This document shows, piece after piece, positions 24,914 through 39,300 of a stretch of DNA of 64,000 nucleotides. Each line of letters opens with the position of its first letter. Positions within the stretch are counted from its first letter, which is position 1. The position numbers and the translations under genes are program-made. The stretch is taken from contig VTFK01000092.1 of assembly GCA_009617715.1 (NCBI GenBank), positions 186,001 through 250,000 of the forward strand, written 5' to 3'. The DNA is from Plectrocnemia conspersa. Taxonomy: Eukaryota; Arthropoda; Insecta; Trichoptera; Polycentropodidae. The notes under the pieces are model-generated. The model made no database searches. It worked only from the letters and a program-made list of their open reading frames with translations, and was not told where the DNA came from.

Positions 24914-27242
24914 CTGTAACAAAAAAATCAATAGCTTAGTTATGTGAAGATTTTTTGAAAAACGCCATACTTCAGAAAATGATTAAGAAGGACCGGGAAG
25001 CGGACGGAGGAAATAGAATATTCAATGTGTGGGTATTTCATCTTAGGTAAAGGGAAAAACGAAGCGAGGGAGGAGGACTAAAAAAGCAGACATTATTACG
25101 TCAACGTATGAAGTGGAGGCAAAAAAATATATGTACATGAGAAAATATATTGCAAAGTGCTGGAAATCCTTTACATAAATCTTTTGAGTAATAATATCGC
25201 GTGCCTATGCTGCGAGCGAATGGAATTATTAAATAGTTAGACATGGTATATAAAATAAATATTGGCAATATAAATTGGAATTTTATTTATTAGAATATAA
25301 TATATTTTAATAATATTTTCTTTTCGTTATACTATAAAGTTATAAAATTTTGATATAAATATGATTTTTCGAAGACTTAAAAAATCTTAATTGTTTAATG
25401 ACTATTGATAGTATGAATTAATTAATTGTTTGTCAAACATATAACATTTTGTTTCAAAAAAAAACTATTTTTAATTTATAATATATTAAAATAAAAAAAT
25501 GAGATTAACAATATTTTTAAATGGTTTTTTAGTAGTATATTATATTTTAGTCAAATATTAAATTAAAATTGATATATTTATATCAGCACGATAAAGTGGT
25601 AGAAGTAGCTGACTAATATATTAAAAAATCGTATTTTTAATTTCTATCGTGTCTGGGAAAAATATCATCACAGATAAGGTTTATATAGATTTTTTATTCT
25701 CACAGATTAACATCATGGTTAGTGTTAATTAATTAAAATCGAACTTATTCGTACATATATATTATTAGAAATTTATTTCTAAAAAATACATATGTATGTT
25801 CAATACCATACAGACATACTAAATGCACAATACTGGTTCATAACTATTTCCATTGTTTACCAAATTATCCGTAACTATGATTAGGGTTAAGAAAAAATAC
25901 GTAAAATTAAAAAAAAAATTTGGAAGAGAGAATTAAATGAAATAAAAATAAATGTATAAAGTAAAACACATTTATAAAATTATATAGACCTAGCCATGAA
26001 GCCCTGAAACCAATGATACTATAATAAGCTTAACTGCATCAAACAAATATGTGTGCTGTAATCTTTTACCACTAATAGAGAAATTAAAGTATTTGTGACT
26101 GCATTTGGATTAAAGGCTAACACGGTGAAAGCACATCTTGGAATCAAACTTCATATGAGACACATTCAAACAGACTGGCAATTCAACTACTATATTTTAA
26201 ATCTGATGACATACCAGAATCACATAAACCATTATACCATACAAATAAATTTAGAAAATATATTCAATACTCTTTCATCAATTTTATTTGAATTTTGTTA
26301 TCCAACGAACTGCGATTTTACATGGCAATACAAGTGTTAAAAAATACTTATTATCAATAATTGCTGGATTGTAAATAGAGAATTAATAAAATAATATTTA
26401 TTAAAATAAACAATCTCTCAAGAGAAAACAAACAGCTCCTGATTTTTCTTTACAAATTTTCCTATAAATAATTATAATGAATTATTATACCAAACTTTAA
26501 ATGTGGCTTTAAAAAGGTATTGATTTGTGTCGTAATAAATAATTATAAAAAATATATTAAAGCTTTATTATTTTATAGTAATAAAATATAGTTTCGATCA
26601 CGTGTCTACCCGTTTAAAAAAAATATCGCATATCTTCAACGTCCCGTCGTCGTAACGTGATATGCGAAATTCGCATACATATGTACCTACATAGCAAAAG
26701 GTTATACCCATCTATTACATTCCTCAAAACGTTCACGTCTAACCTAACGAAATATTCCCATTTCCACGTCCGCCTTCAGCTTCTGCTACACATACCGAGA
26801 GATAGAAGCGATATTCACTTTTTGAATTCTTTCATTACCTGTGGAAGTTGAAAATGGAGTCTGCGTCTCGGTGGTAGTACCCGGTACATTTTCCCCAAGG
26901 GACGGTATATTATTTTAGCGGGTTAACGTAGCTCCCACGGGGAAGTCTGCAGTTCTTCCTGCCTGTGCAAATAAAACGGTAGAAGTCACGAGCTATTGAC
27001 TCCGACCAAATAAATTGAATTCGGACTGCAGAAGCACACACAGAGCGACTGCTACGTATTCAGTCAGCTGAGCTCTCAATATATGTATTGGAATTATATA
27101 GATACTTAATATGGAACCACTCGACATTAAAATATTGAATTATGAGGTAAAGTTCGTAGCTTTCAAATATTTAAAAGCACACATAGGCACATATTTATTG
27201 AATGCGTGATTTTGCCAAGTAACTTATAAATTCATCGGTCAG

Positions 27243-27334
<92 letters not shown>

Positions 27335-30300
27335 TAGTAAAAATATATAAAATGGGTCATTAATTTTGATTGAAAAATTCAAAAATATATAATTTTAGTT
27401 ATTTTAGGTAACAAGCATATCATCTTATAAAGCGTGTTGTTTTCATTTATAATATCTATATTTGGTCAAAATATAACTAATTTTTAATTTAAAATATTAA
27501 ATATATAAAATATAAGTCATAAAAAAATTTCTTAGCATTTATTGAAAATATTGACTATATTAAATAATGATTAGAATTTACTGCCTGTTATGATATTATT
27601 ATAATTTCATTAAAAATCTTGTTTTTTTTTATAAAATCATATTTTGTAAAATTTCTAGCGTAATTAATTGTTATTTTATGCTTTTCTTATCATATTTGTT
27701 GTAATTGTTATTATTATTATTGCTTACAATGTAATAATTAGTATATATTGCTTTTATTTTTAATTTAATATATTTCTTTCGTATAAAATTAGGAATAATT
27801 TTGATATTAATACATATTTTTATATTTATTTATTATAATTTTAAGTTTATAAAATTTTATTTTCAAGCCTTAAAATCAGCTTAAAGTAAATGTATATTAA
27901 TATTTCAAAAGAAAATTGAAACCATACTTTAGCAATTTATTCAAAAGTTTAAAACATCAAAAAATCGTCGCAAAAAGTTATCTTATCTTTGTAATAATAA
28001 TTTTGGTTTATAGCGTAATTTAAATTATATTACATGCACGACTAATTTAAATTTCGCCCAAAAAAGAAAAAGCATTTTTAAGAATATAATTAGGTATTTA
28101 ATATTTTTTGTAAATATATTTTGGCATAAAATTTAGCTTTCTTATTTTATTTTAAATATGCAATTAATAAATAAATAGTCTTCTATTGCAATATCAAAGA
28201 GGTTAGCCCAATACATTACAGCGGAATAAACACAACTTTTAAATTAGTAGTGAGCTGCAAGACCTAAATAAGTATATTTTATCTATTTTAAATAATTAAA
28301 AACTATTTTTATATCCCACAATAAAAACTCTAGCTTGGTTTATTAAAATTATATATCTGTAAGATAAGGAAAATTATAGAAAAAATAAGCTGTGATGATC
28401 AATCGGTATTATAATTATATTAAAACAGAAAAAAAAATAGAAAATAAAATGCAAGTAGTCACAATTTAAGTGAAATCAGCTAAAAACGTATTACAATTTT
28501 AGTTGAAACGATAAGAAATAACTGATTAAATGCTAATTTAAGCATATTTGTACTTGCTTAAAGATCTAGATCCATTGAAATATATTCTTCTGCCTCAACA
28601 GTATTTGGCTAAAGCAATATTTAAATTGTGCTTACATTTTATTTTTATTTTTTTGCTACATTTAATTTATTGTTTTTTTTGTGCTAGTTTTTAGTATAAA
28701 ATGAAGTGTTTTTTAATATCAATTTTTTTATGATTAGAATTAAATAATATTTTTTAAATTTATTTCAAATAATTTGTGATAAAGTTTTATACTACTAATG
28801 TACTCCACCCCGAGCAAGCATATGATACAATAAATCTGTTTATTTCTTTGTATATTATAATTTTATTTTTTGTGCTAAGCGTGCTTTTTTTAATACAAAT
28901 TAGTTGGTTTGCAACTACTAAAATTTTTTGATATATTTTTAATTTATGTGTTTGTTAAAATGTTTCAATAAATTTATATTTAACATTTTAGCTTTCGTCT
29001 CATAAAATAGCAATTATTAAAGCAAGTTATTCTTCTAGTATCATTTTATTATTTCCGGCCAGTGATTTGTTTGACATTTTTGTTAAGTAAGATATGCGAA
29101 TTCCAGGAATGCGTTATGTAATCTATCAATTTTAAAAGTTTTAATAACACCTAAAATCCTTATGAACTTATATAATATTTTGTTATCTATTTCAGATGTT
29201 TTTATTATATTTATCAGATGTTTTTATTATATTTATTGAGAAAATCTCATACAATCATTACAACGTATATAAAGCATTGTTTAGCTTACGAGCATTTTTA
29301 ACTTAACAACCAATTTTAAAGTTATACAAAAAAAATACTTAAAATAGAGTAATGAAAAAACAAAAATAAAGCATTTTAAATTTATGTTCATTAAAAATAA
29401 ATTAAGAACAGCAATTATTTTAACTAGTAAGCTATTAATAATACATATGTATCTATTATATATTTTCACAAATATATAGGCAAAATAGACACCATTAACA
29501 AAAGGTGAGTCATTTTTATTCCGAGTTCCATTTCTGGTTCCGCAAGACGGTGAAGAGGAAGCGTTTCTGGCGGTGGCAGGAAATGAACCTCAAAACAGAT
29601 TTATGACTTTTCATAAGCGCACCTATTCGAAAGCCAGAACCTCTCTGTGTGTGCTTTGCAACTATCATTTTTTAATAAAACGGAACCGCATCACATTTCG
29701 CATATATTCGCAAGCACATTCTCTTACCTCAATAATACACTTTATGGTTATGCTCTCCTATCTTATATAACCCAATATGTTATAACGTACACCCATCTGA
29801 ATGTCGAGCAAGAAATTTAATTTTACTGAGTTTTTTCTCAGTGAATCTGTGTTTCTTGTTTGTGTAATGTGAAAAGTTAAATTAAAATTAATTTTAAGCC
29901 TAGCTCACATACACGCTGGTAATGCTGATTGATAATGTGATTCGTGAAAATGGAAAAGTAGGCCTTAAACGGGAAAAGTTGGCCCGTCAACGCCGTCTGT
30001 CATCATCAGAGAGATTATTCGTTTCTCTTTGGGTTTCGCCGCACGTTATTGTATCATATATCATAATTAATAATTATGTGTGCTTAGAAAGCGCTAATAT
30101 AATAGGAAAAATATACAAAAATAATATCATCCCAAATTACACGGATATATCTACTAGAAAACGGTTGTTTTTTTTCAAGAACAAATTAAGTGTGTTGCTC
30201 AGTATTTATTTTACGCGCAATTGCGCAGTGTAGAAGAAGATTAAAAAAATGCTACCAGCGAATTTAAGAAAATTTAATAAAAATTCAATACATATCTAAA

Positions 30301-33300
30301 TATATGTTTTGTTTATTTAAATCATAAATTTTAGATTAATATTTCCAGAAAAAAATAGATTGACTTATTGCCTATATTTTATAATATATTTTAGGCAATA
30401 CTTTGATCTTATATATACGTGCTATGTTTTCAAGTCGTATCAAAGATCAAGTTGAACTCTTAAAGATCTTTAATTTTCTTCATTGTCGATGCGGCGTAAG
30501 CTCTGGTTATAAGCAGTCAAGTTTCGTTTAAATATTAATATACTAAGTATTTAATACAATACACGTGTACTAATGATAATTAATTATTAATGAAAAACAC
30601 GTGTAAATAATTATTTACATAAAATTTAAATAATTTGTCACAAATACTTACAGGTCGGAATAAAAAAGGCACAATAAAAACAACATTTCGTTTATGGCGC
30701 TTTTAACACGTATTATGCGACAAAAAAATTATCGGTATATGTTAGTTTTATACTTTCTTCACAAAAACAAAAAAATTGTAAAATAATGTATAAAACCTTA
30801 TTTAAATAAATATTAGGGTATTTCACGTATCATAATTTTAATATACAATATATGAAGATTTTTAGCTTAATAATACCGGTATTTAATGTACCATTAATAA
30901 AAGCCACACTCTTATTTTGATATTTTTATGAAAATTATTAGGTTTCTCAATAGAAAGATTTTTACTTATAATACAAACAACAACACATCACGCTTATGTC
31001 TTTAAAAATACTTTTCGCAAATACGTGCTAAAAGTAAGCTACATATTTAAAAAAAATTAATGCGATTATTTTAGAAATACTGATTTTACTTACTTTTTTA
31101 ACAGTAAAAGTCTTAGGTTAGGTTATATTAGTTTAAGCTTATTTTTATAAAAATATCATATTAATTAGTAAAGATGCTTTTAGTAACATTTAGCGTAAAA
31201 AAAACTTGATAAAACTGTAATCAATTACTTTGATATTAGTATTTGCAACTATATAAACAAGTGTATTCGTGACGCCGATCTGAGATTTAAAAACATTAAA
31301 TAAATAAACTGGTGTTTTCACATATACATAGAAATATTTTATCGTATTGACAAGTGCCGATAGTCTTTTAAATGTGCTATCAGGGTTACATGTGCCGCAT
31401 GGCGTTGCCAAATCTCAAGCTATTAAAATTACCACCATTCTAAAATTGTAGCTTTGGCCTGATCGCATTTTACCCATTTATAAAAGTTTACATAAGCGCG
31501 TTTATAGCGTATGTCAGAACTTTCACAAGATATTTCACAACAAGCGGAGCTACGCCGAGCATCGACCGATATCTAGAAAAGCAAGAAGCCGCTTTTTACT
31601 TAACGTCAATCGTAGTCCAGTTACGAAGCCAGAAATCTATAGTTAATTCAATCTACGGAGACGACTGAATTATGCAGATACAAAATATAATAAGTACACA
31701 ATTTATTTGTAATATAAAATGTGCGATTTTTTAATTCAAATTTTACTACTTTTGTACATTTTAATACTTACTACAAATAACATTTTTTTTAATTGCGATT
31801 TTATACTTAATACTGTCAAGCTAATTAGTTGAACCACTATTACCACACAAATAGAGGACTGTTAAGTTATAAAAATGCTAGTTTGGCTTATGATAAAGCA
31901 TTTTAACCGTATAAGAAAAAAATATTTCTTTGTTAAAAATGGGATGCAACCGTAAAAAACTTCTGACAGCTTAAGTCATAAGGTACAGAGAAAAGATAAC
32001 CGTGCATTTTGTAATTTATTTATTGACCAACGGAATTTGTTCAAAAAAAACTCGCCTTTCTGCATTATTTGGTCATACCAATAAAAAGGGGCGTAGAATA
32101 AAATCTCTTTGAGAGCCATGGATTTGTGTACGGAAAACCAAGAATCACTTCACTGACAATACTGGCATTCACACTTAAACATCCACTTCAGAGTTCAAGG
32201 AATCTGAACTTTAGGAGCCTCTCTAACTTAAACAATAACCAAGAAGAGGCCGACTTAACTTTATAGACCAGCATAGATCACAAAATCCGCCGCTTCTCTC
32301 TTCGTATCCACTGGTCCAATTTAAGGTTCGGAATCCAGAGCAATCCCAACTTCAGAGAACCATGCAGTATTTTTAAATTATTGCACTACATATTGAATTT
32401 ATTAATAGAAATCTTTATCCTAAAAAAATAATAGCAGGAAATTACATCGCTGTATAGTGTGTGTAAAATAGTAATTGTATATGATTTTTATTTTAGTATA
32501 GTAATATTTTACATATTTTGAATTTTTGAATTACTTATATTCCAGGAGCTTAGCTAAAATCACACACTAACGAAGCAACATTAGTAACCGAGCAAGCGCT
32601 GTTAATAGTCTAACTTAAAACTATAAATTCACACCGCGAAGCAATAAAATTTGGAAAACAATGCCCATTGTTTGCTTATTCAGCAACTTTATTGCTGAGA
32701 GCCCTTACGCGGTTTTTGTCCGAATAGTGGCCACCATTTGCAGAAATTCCTGTTAACAAGTCAAAGTTATACCCAAAGAAAGTGTTTATAAATTGAAGTT
32801 TAAAACACATATATATTTTTACTTACACATTTTTAACAATGCCATTATTTTTTTAATCTCCCCTATATATTTACAGACTGTTTAAGAATCCGTTAGGAAA
32901 TGGCAATGAAAAATAAGAATATCTGTAATATGATCATCTAGTGCTAGTATTGTATTACATAAAAACAAACACACAACAGAGAAGATAGGTTAGACCTCGC
33001 TAGGGACCTCGTAATGAAGTTACCCTCGTATCGGCTGATGTATGTGCGTTAATGGAATTTAAACGATTTCTTCGGCGAAAGCTCGTTTAATACAATAAAA
33101 CACGTTGTATACGTATGTGTGCGTACATATTATATACATAGACTGTGGGAATTATTTAGTTATTCTCCCAAAGAAGGAAGTAGGCTCTGTCAATTGCGCC
33201 GGAAGAAGTTGCTCCGGAGAGCGTGACCGTCTGCAGCTGGAACATTGCCAAACTCGTTATATTGGATTTTTTCTACCATTGTCTTAAATATGAAGTATAA

Positions 33301-36300
33301 ATCAAGTTAATATATGTGTAACGATTACACAAGCGAATAATAATAATGCGCTTATGCCCGAGTATTAATATTAACGACCCCTTTCCATACATGGAAATCT
33401 TGTACCATATTTTCAATGAAAGACGTATCAAGTTTGTTTATGATAATAAACAAAGTTTTGGATTAACTGTCTTATAACATGGCATTAGAAACTAATTTTT
33501 TGATTATTTTTTTTTAATGATAAGCATTGCAGTAAAGGCATGATCGCGATTGATTAATCATAAATTTGTGTATTGATTGTAAAAACGTAAATCTTTTGTT
33601 TTAGCACTCAAACGCGTTAATTCATTGCTTTGTGTGGGTTTAACGTACACGTGATCGTCGATAGCGAAGTTTGCTCCGCAAATTTCTAATTGTAATGCGC
33701 AAATTTGTTGGTACAATAATTTTCCATGCAACGCCACTTGGGCAGAACGAATAATTCGATTTATATCTCGTTGTCAGAAAGTTGGACCGCTAAGTTAAAC
33801 GAGTAACGTGTGGAGTTAAACGTGTGCACGTGTATTTATACATGTGTATTTCATACGGTACACGTAAGAATAGGGGGTGTGGATAAAATATATTATATAT
33901 AGAAATTTATGCTAACCGTACACGGAAAGTTTTGGGCTTTTTGCCCTCAGCAATTTTCAACTATTCGACGATTGAATGAGGGGAAATGCAAAGAGTTGAG
34001 AAGGAGCCAACGGAGCTACTTAATGAATGTCGTAAAAAAATTAAATGCATAATTATATCCTTTCATAATGATGTGCGTATGTTTACGTAATTTGAAAAAA
34101 TTACACAGATTTCCACAACATCAAATTTAAGTACGGCTTATAAAAATGTAATATATCTGAAAAGCTTTTATTATAAATTAAATTTAGTAAAAAAATGTTT
34201 TTTAACCTTAACATAGATAAAAAAATCGTTAAAAATATATAAACAGATGTATTCACTTATAAATATTCATATTAAAATAAGATATAGAATTACCACAATA
34301 GATTAATTTAAGTCGCTAATGGACACAAAATAAATGGGTTTGAATTCCAAATAAACTCTAATTTTTATTATTTTTATTTTAAGACTTAATGGCTAAGTAA
34401 TATGAAAGATTTGCTTAATGCACATATTATTGCACACTAATATATGTATAATAAAAATGCAGAAAAATAAGGAAGAATCGTGAAACATTGCAGTTGTCAA
34501 AATATAATCAGTCTGGTTCCTTGTTTGTCATCTGAATCGAGTTCGTGTCAAAAGTACAAAAGTGATTCTCGTCCGAGTGATTATAAATAAATAGGAAAAA
34601 ATACTAATTTTCCACTTCTATAGTATTAGCCTAACTTTCAAGGTATCCATTTTAGCTGACCTAAGTCATAAGTGCAATAATGCTTATAGCAATTCAGTGG
34701 GAGGCCATAAGTTGTTTTATATGTGTCACAGAGGTTATGAAAAAAGGGTTTAGAAAGTTTTTGTATGCTTTGAATGTTCCGAAATGACGATTTAATTGAA
34801 GTGTGTAAAATGAAGGTTATCCTATTTATCTTATAAAAATTAACATATTAAAAATATATATTAACTAGCAATATTGCTTTTAATGTTCTAATGTCATTGT
34901 AAAAAAATATAAATTAAATTAAATATTTTTTTAATGTATAAAAAATCCTCAAATAAATATAAAAAATGTATAATAGATATCAAAATAATTTTAAATTTAA
35001 ATTATAAACTTTTTTACGCGTTTTTATATATAGAAATCCACTTAGTTCTTGCGATATTTTTCGGACGGAATTTTCATATATTAAATACAAAGTATTTCCA
35101 TAAAAAAAATCCATGATTAGGTAAGTCTAAAAATACATTGAGTGGTTTTGAAATGGAGCAAATGATAATATTTTATGTGCCGAATATTTGATACAGCAAA
35201 ATATTTAATATCAAATAATAAAACTTAATGATTGATGCACTTACAAGGAAAAATAATTTGTGTAATCTCATTTTGGTGGTTTTGCATTGTCTTGGTAAAA
35301 GACAATGCCTTTTTTTAGCAGATATATTTTTCAGTTTGCTCAATTTTGAGCAGTATTTAATGGATCTATTTGGTGGCAGTAGCTGTCAATCTCACTAGAT
35401 ATACAACATGACCTTCTTTGATGTAATCAAACTTTTGTGATTATGTTTTAGCTCAATTACCATTATTGTGCTTAATTACTCTATCATTGTCAGTAATTCA
35501 CTAAAAAATTGTAAGCATAAGATTCAGGCAGTAATTTTTTTCTATTTATGTTTTAAAGACTGATAATCTGTATCCAATGTATTAATTATATAAGGTTTGT
35601 AATGAGAGTTGAAATATCTATTGATACTAGATATATTTGGAAAATGTTCAAAAAATCGATGTTTTATCAATAAGAGGAAAAAGTAATTATTATTTCAGGA
35701 ATAAAAGAACAGATTAATTAGACTCAATTTTACTTAAAATATTTTTCATACACTGAAAGCTGATAAGATCAAGTTAAAAATATAATTAAGGCTAAGCTAT
35801 GAGAAAGCATTAAAGTCATTAAATTCACGTGATGCAACAACTAGAGTTGTCATTGGTTGTCAGGGTTTCTTTAAAAAATTTCGGTCGACTTTATATATTA
35901 AAAATGTTTACATTGATATAAAATAGTCTGTCTATTCAATTTTGTTTTTACAATAAAAATGAACAAAATTATCATTAAAAAAGCAGATACAATTACTAGG
36001 AAGGGAATTGAGTAGGGCATCTTAGAGCTATACGGCCATCGTCACGGCAGCGGGAGTCTTATTTGCTTGGCGACGCAACGGGAGGACGTCTGCCGATCAG
36101 CGCTCACTGATCTAATGCCATTAGTTCACTAAATCAACACCGATAATCTATTGCGAGTCTAGATCTAAAGATCTAAGGAATGATACGTTCTAAGAAAGGC
36201 AGCTAAGCAGCATTTACCTTCAATTGTCAGATTTGTATTTAGAGTCTTCGCTTTTGAGCGGTTAAGAGTTACTTTAAAAAACTGTTTTATAAATTTTTAA

Positions 36301-39300
36301 ATGCAATTTTAAATAAAATAAAAAAATGTGCTAATAATAAATTAATTTATTATGACTAATAAAAAATGTTTTTAATTCAAAGAAAATTGAGCATATCAAT
36401 AGAAATATCAATATATTAAAAAATATACTTTTAATTTTATTTTCTGCTAAATCTTATCCATAATATGTATACAAAATATCTCAATGAGTAAATACCATAG
36501 CAGACATTGTATCTAAAATTTCAACACACCGCGCCAATGTCCTCAATAAATACAGCCGACATTTTTGGACTACACTTCCGGCAATATTATAGTATCTACT
36601 ACAGACTTCCTTACAAACGTTCCCAAATTTGGGGTCCCCTCATTTCCTATATCGCTGTACCTCGGCGGGTGGGTGTGTGCAATAATAATATCTGGCGCTT
36701 TGTTTATGTGACAAACATAATAAATTCCCGATAGTTATTCGGCGTTAAATATGGAGCACGGCGACTTGCACCCGTTTCCCAGGCCCCAACTGTCACCGCC
36801 ATAAACAATGGCTTTCAGCGATATTACCCATTCCCCGGCTGCTGCCACTTGCGTTATCCCGAGCCCAGACCATTAATATTTATGCATTAATGGCCGCCTT
36901 CTTATGTGTTTCAAAATTATTTATACACTGTGGTTTCTAACGCCGTGGAAGATCAATGGATGAGACCTTAGTTAAATTAGTAATTTTAGTGGATAGTAGG
37001 ATTTATAGGAAAATCATATTAAGATATTATACAGAACCTAATTTGTATATCTAAATATTTACATATATTAAATTAGTCTAACTACCAAAAATTCAGATAC
37101 AAATAGCTTATTCTTTACACATTATATTTAACGTAACATCAGCAAATAAAATAGGATGGAGTATATCAAATCAATTATTTTAAAATCAGGTTTTATAGTC
37201 AAAGAAACAGCAACATAATAAGTATAGGGATTTAGGCCATTTTACGAGAGATTTGAGAAAAAATTGACCCAGTAACATCTAATGAACTAGAAATTATTAT
37301 TTAGCGAAACCGATTGCTATTAAATACATTTTAAATATTATACACCTGTTTCTATCCGGGCTATTTTATTACGGTGTGAAAGTAAGCAGACGTAATAGTT
37401 CTTCATAAACCGGGTACGGACTTTCTGCTTTTCTCTGGTTACAGGACTATATTTAAACTACATGTCGTAAGTGAAATTTATATAAAAATATAAATATATA
37501 GCCCGTTGAACAATTTGGCTTAAGACGCTCTCATTCCGCTACTGACCAACAACACAGAGTTGTAAAATATATTCAAGAGTTAGACATTGATTAGATTTTC
37601 ACTGCGTTTGAAACGCAGGTTTATTAAACATGAGTTAAAATAATTAGCGTGTTTTAAACCTGTAGAATATTTCGAATTTTAATTGGAAATAATTTATAAT
37701 TATATGTAGTATAAAATGTTATCTTATGGAAATATTTAGTTGTAAACCTATTTTAAAATGAATTATAAATGAAAAGTAGTTTTTTTTAATAGATTCAACC
37801 ATTTTGACTATCATTGAAAATTCTAAATATTCATCTATGAAGTGCGCAAATTAACGCAGTAACGCGATTACAGTCAAAATTGCATATCTCTCGGACGCGC
37901 ACGTGCGATATCTTTCCGTTTATATTGTAAACACACAGCTACACAATGGTTTTAATATCTTATTTAAGCCATTAAATTTTAAAATGGAGGAAAAATATTC
38001 AAAAATAATATTTAAAACCCAAAAAATTGATGGTCCGGTATTCGTACATTCGCTAGCTTCGGTACCTCATGACAGTGAAGTACCGACAGTATGTATAAAA
38101 AATGGCTCAAGGAACTTATACCTGAAATACATCAGTATTTAGGTACATCTCAAACAACTGTAGTTTAGTTTAGATTCATTATTTAAGGTCGGTTTTAGTT
38201 TTTTTTTAAATAAATTCTTCTATGATTTTTTCTATAGTTGGGTCTTTCAAGGAGAACGGGCCCTGGAAATTAGTCCCCTTTCCTCCTTCTCTCGGCAGGC
38301 CTGCTAATAACCTTGTCGTTAGTAGCACAAACAAAGAAACTTGCGAAGTTCTAGATAGCAATAGATGTAACAAAATATATCATATATTACTATCAAAGAA
38401 AAGGACAAGATTTTAGAGTATATGTAAGTGTTTACTGTAACTCAGATCATTACTTTGTAAAAAGAATAAATAAATAAATATTACAAAATACAAGCTAAAT
38501 TATTGCAAACAATAAAATAAGAAAAACATAGATTAATCAGTATATAATAAATGGAATAAAAGGATAATGCCTAAATATTATTATAAGTCTAGAATCATAG
38601 TCCAACTACTTAAAGGTGATAAAATAAAATGTGAAAACTAAAACAGAAGAACCTTATTTAATGCAGCTTACAATGTATAATCAGTAGGCTTTGAAATTAT
38701 GATTAGAGAGCTAAGAATGAAAAGATTGAGCGAATATTAAATAAAATATTAGCAAAGCAAAATTTTTTTAATTATTTCATAAAGATAATATTATTAAATA
38801 AATAAATGGTAAAAAAAAAAATAAAATAAATTTGTATTTATTAAATTGTAAATATATTTACATTTAGTAAAGTATTTATAAAGGATAGATTAATATTTAA
38901 TTATATAGCCCTAAAACTCCTATTGTTAATCAGATTAGCGTACAAGCAAATTCGACGCAATTCTTGTGCGATTATCTTATTAAGCGGTAACTTAGTCGCT
39001 AATGTACCTAGAAATAATTGTCTTAATTGTCCTAAGAATAAGCTCCAAATGATGAGGGTTAAAGCTTTAAAGATTTAAGCTTTCGAACAATGCTTTTCAA
39101 CATGTCGAAAAGGTCACATTTACATAGATTTCGCTTGCGGCCGGAAAACCATTATTGGGTGTCAGTTCTGAAGATTTAATATACATATAACGTGCATGCT
39201 GCGTGAAATAAAAAATATATTTTTAGTATGCTTTTTGGCATTCTTCTAATACTAGTAAAGTTCATCCAAGTTTGAAGTTGAACAAATGGAAAAAGTTATT

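Noticed and set aside
29922..30233. 103-codon plus-strand frame
   Set aside because: Starts without ATG, low complexity in its second half, no similarity and no splice context.
38222..38416. 64-codon frame beginning after TTTTCTATAG, containing GPWKLVPFPPSLGRP
   Set aside because: An acceptor-like start but no supported donor and no recognised homology; could be a transposon fragment.
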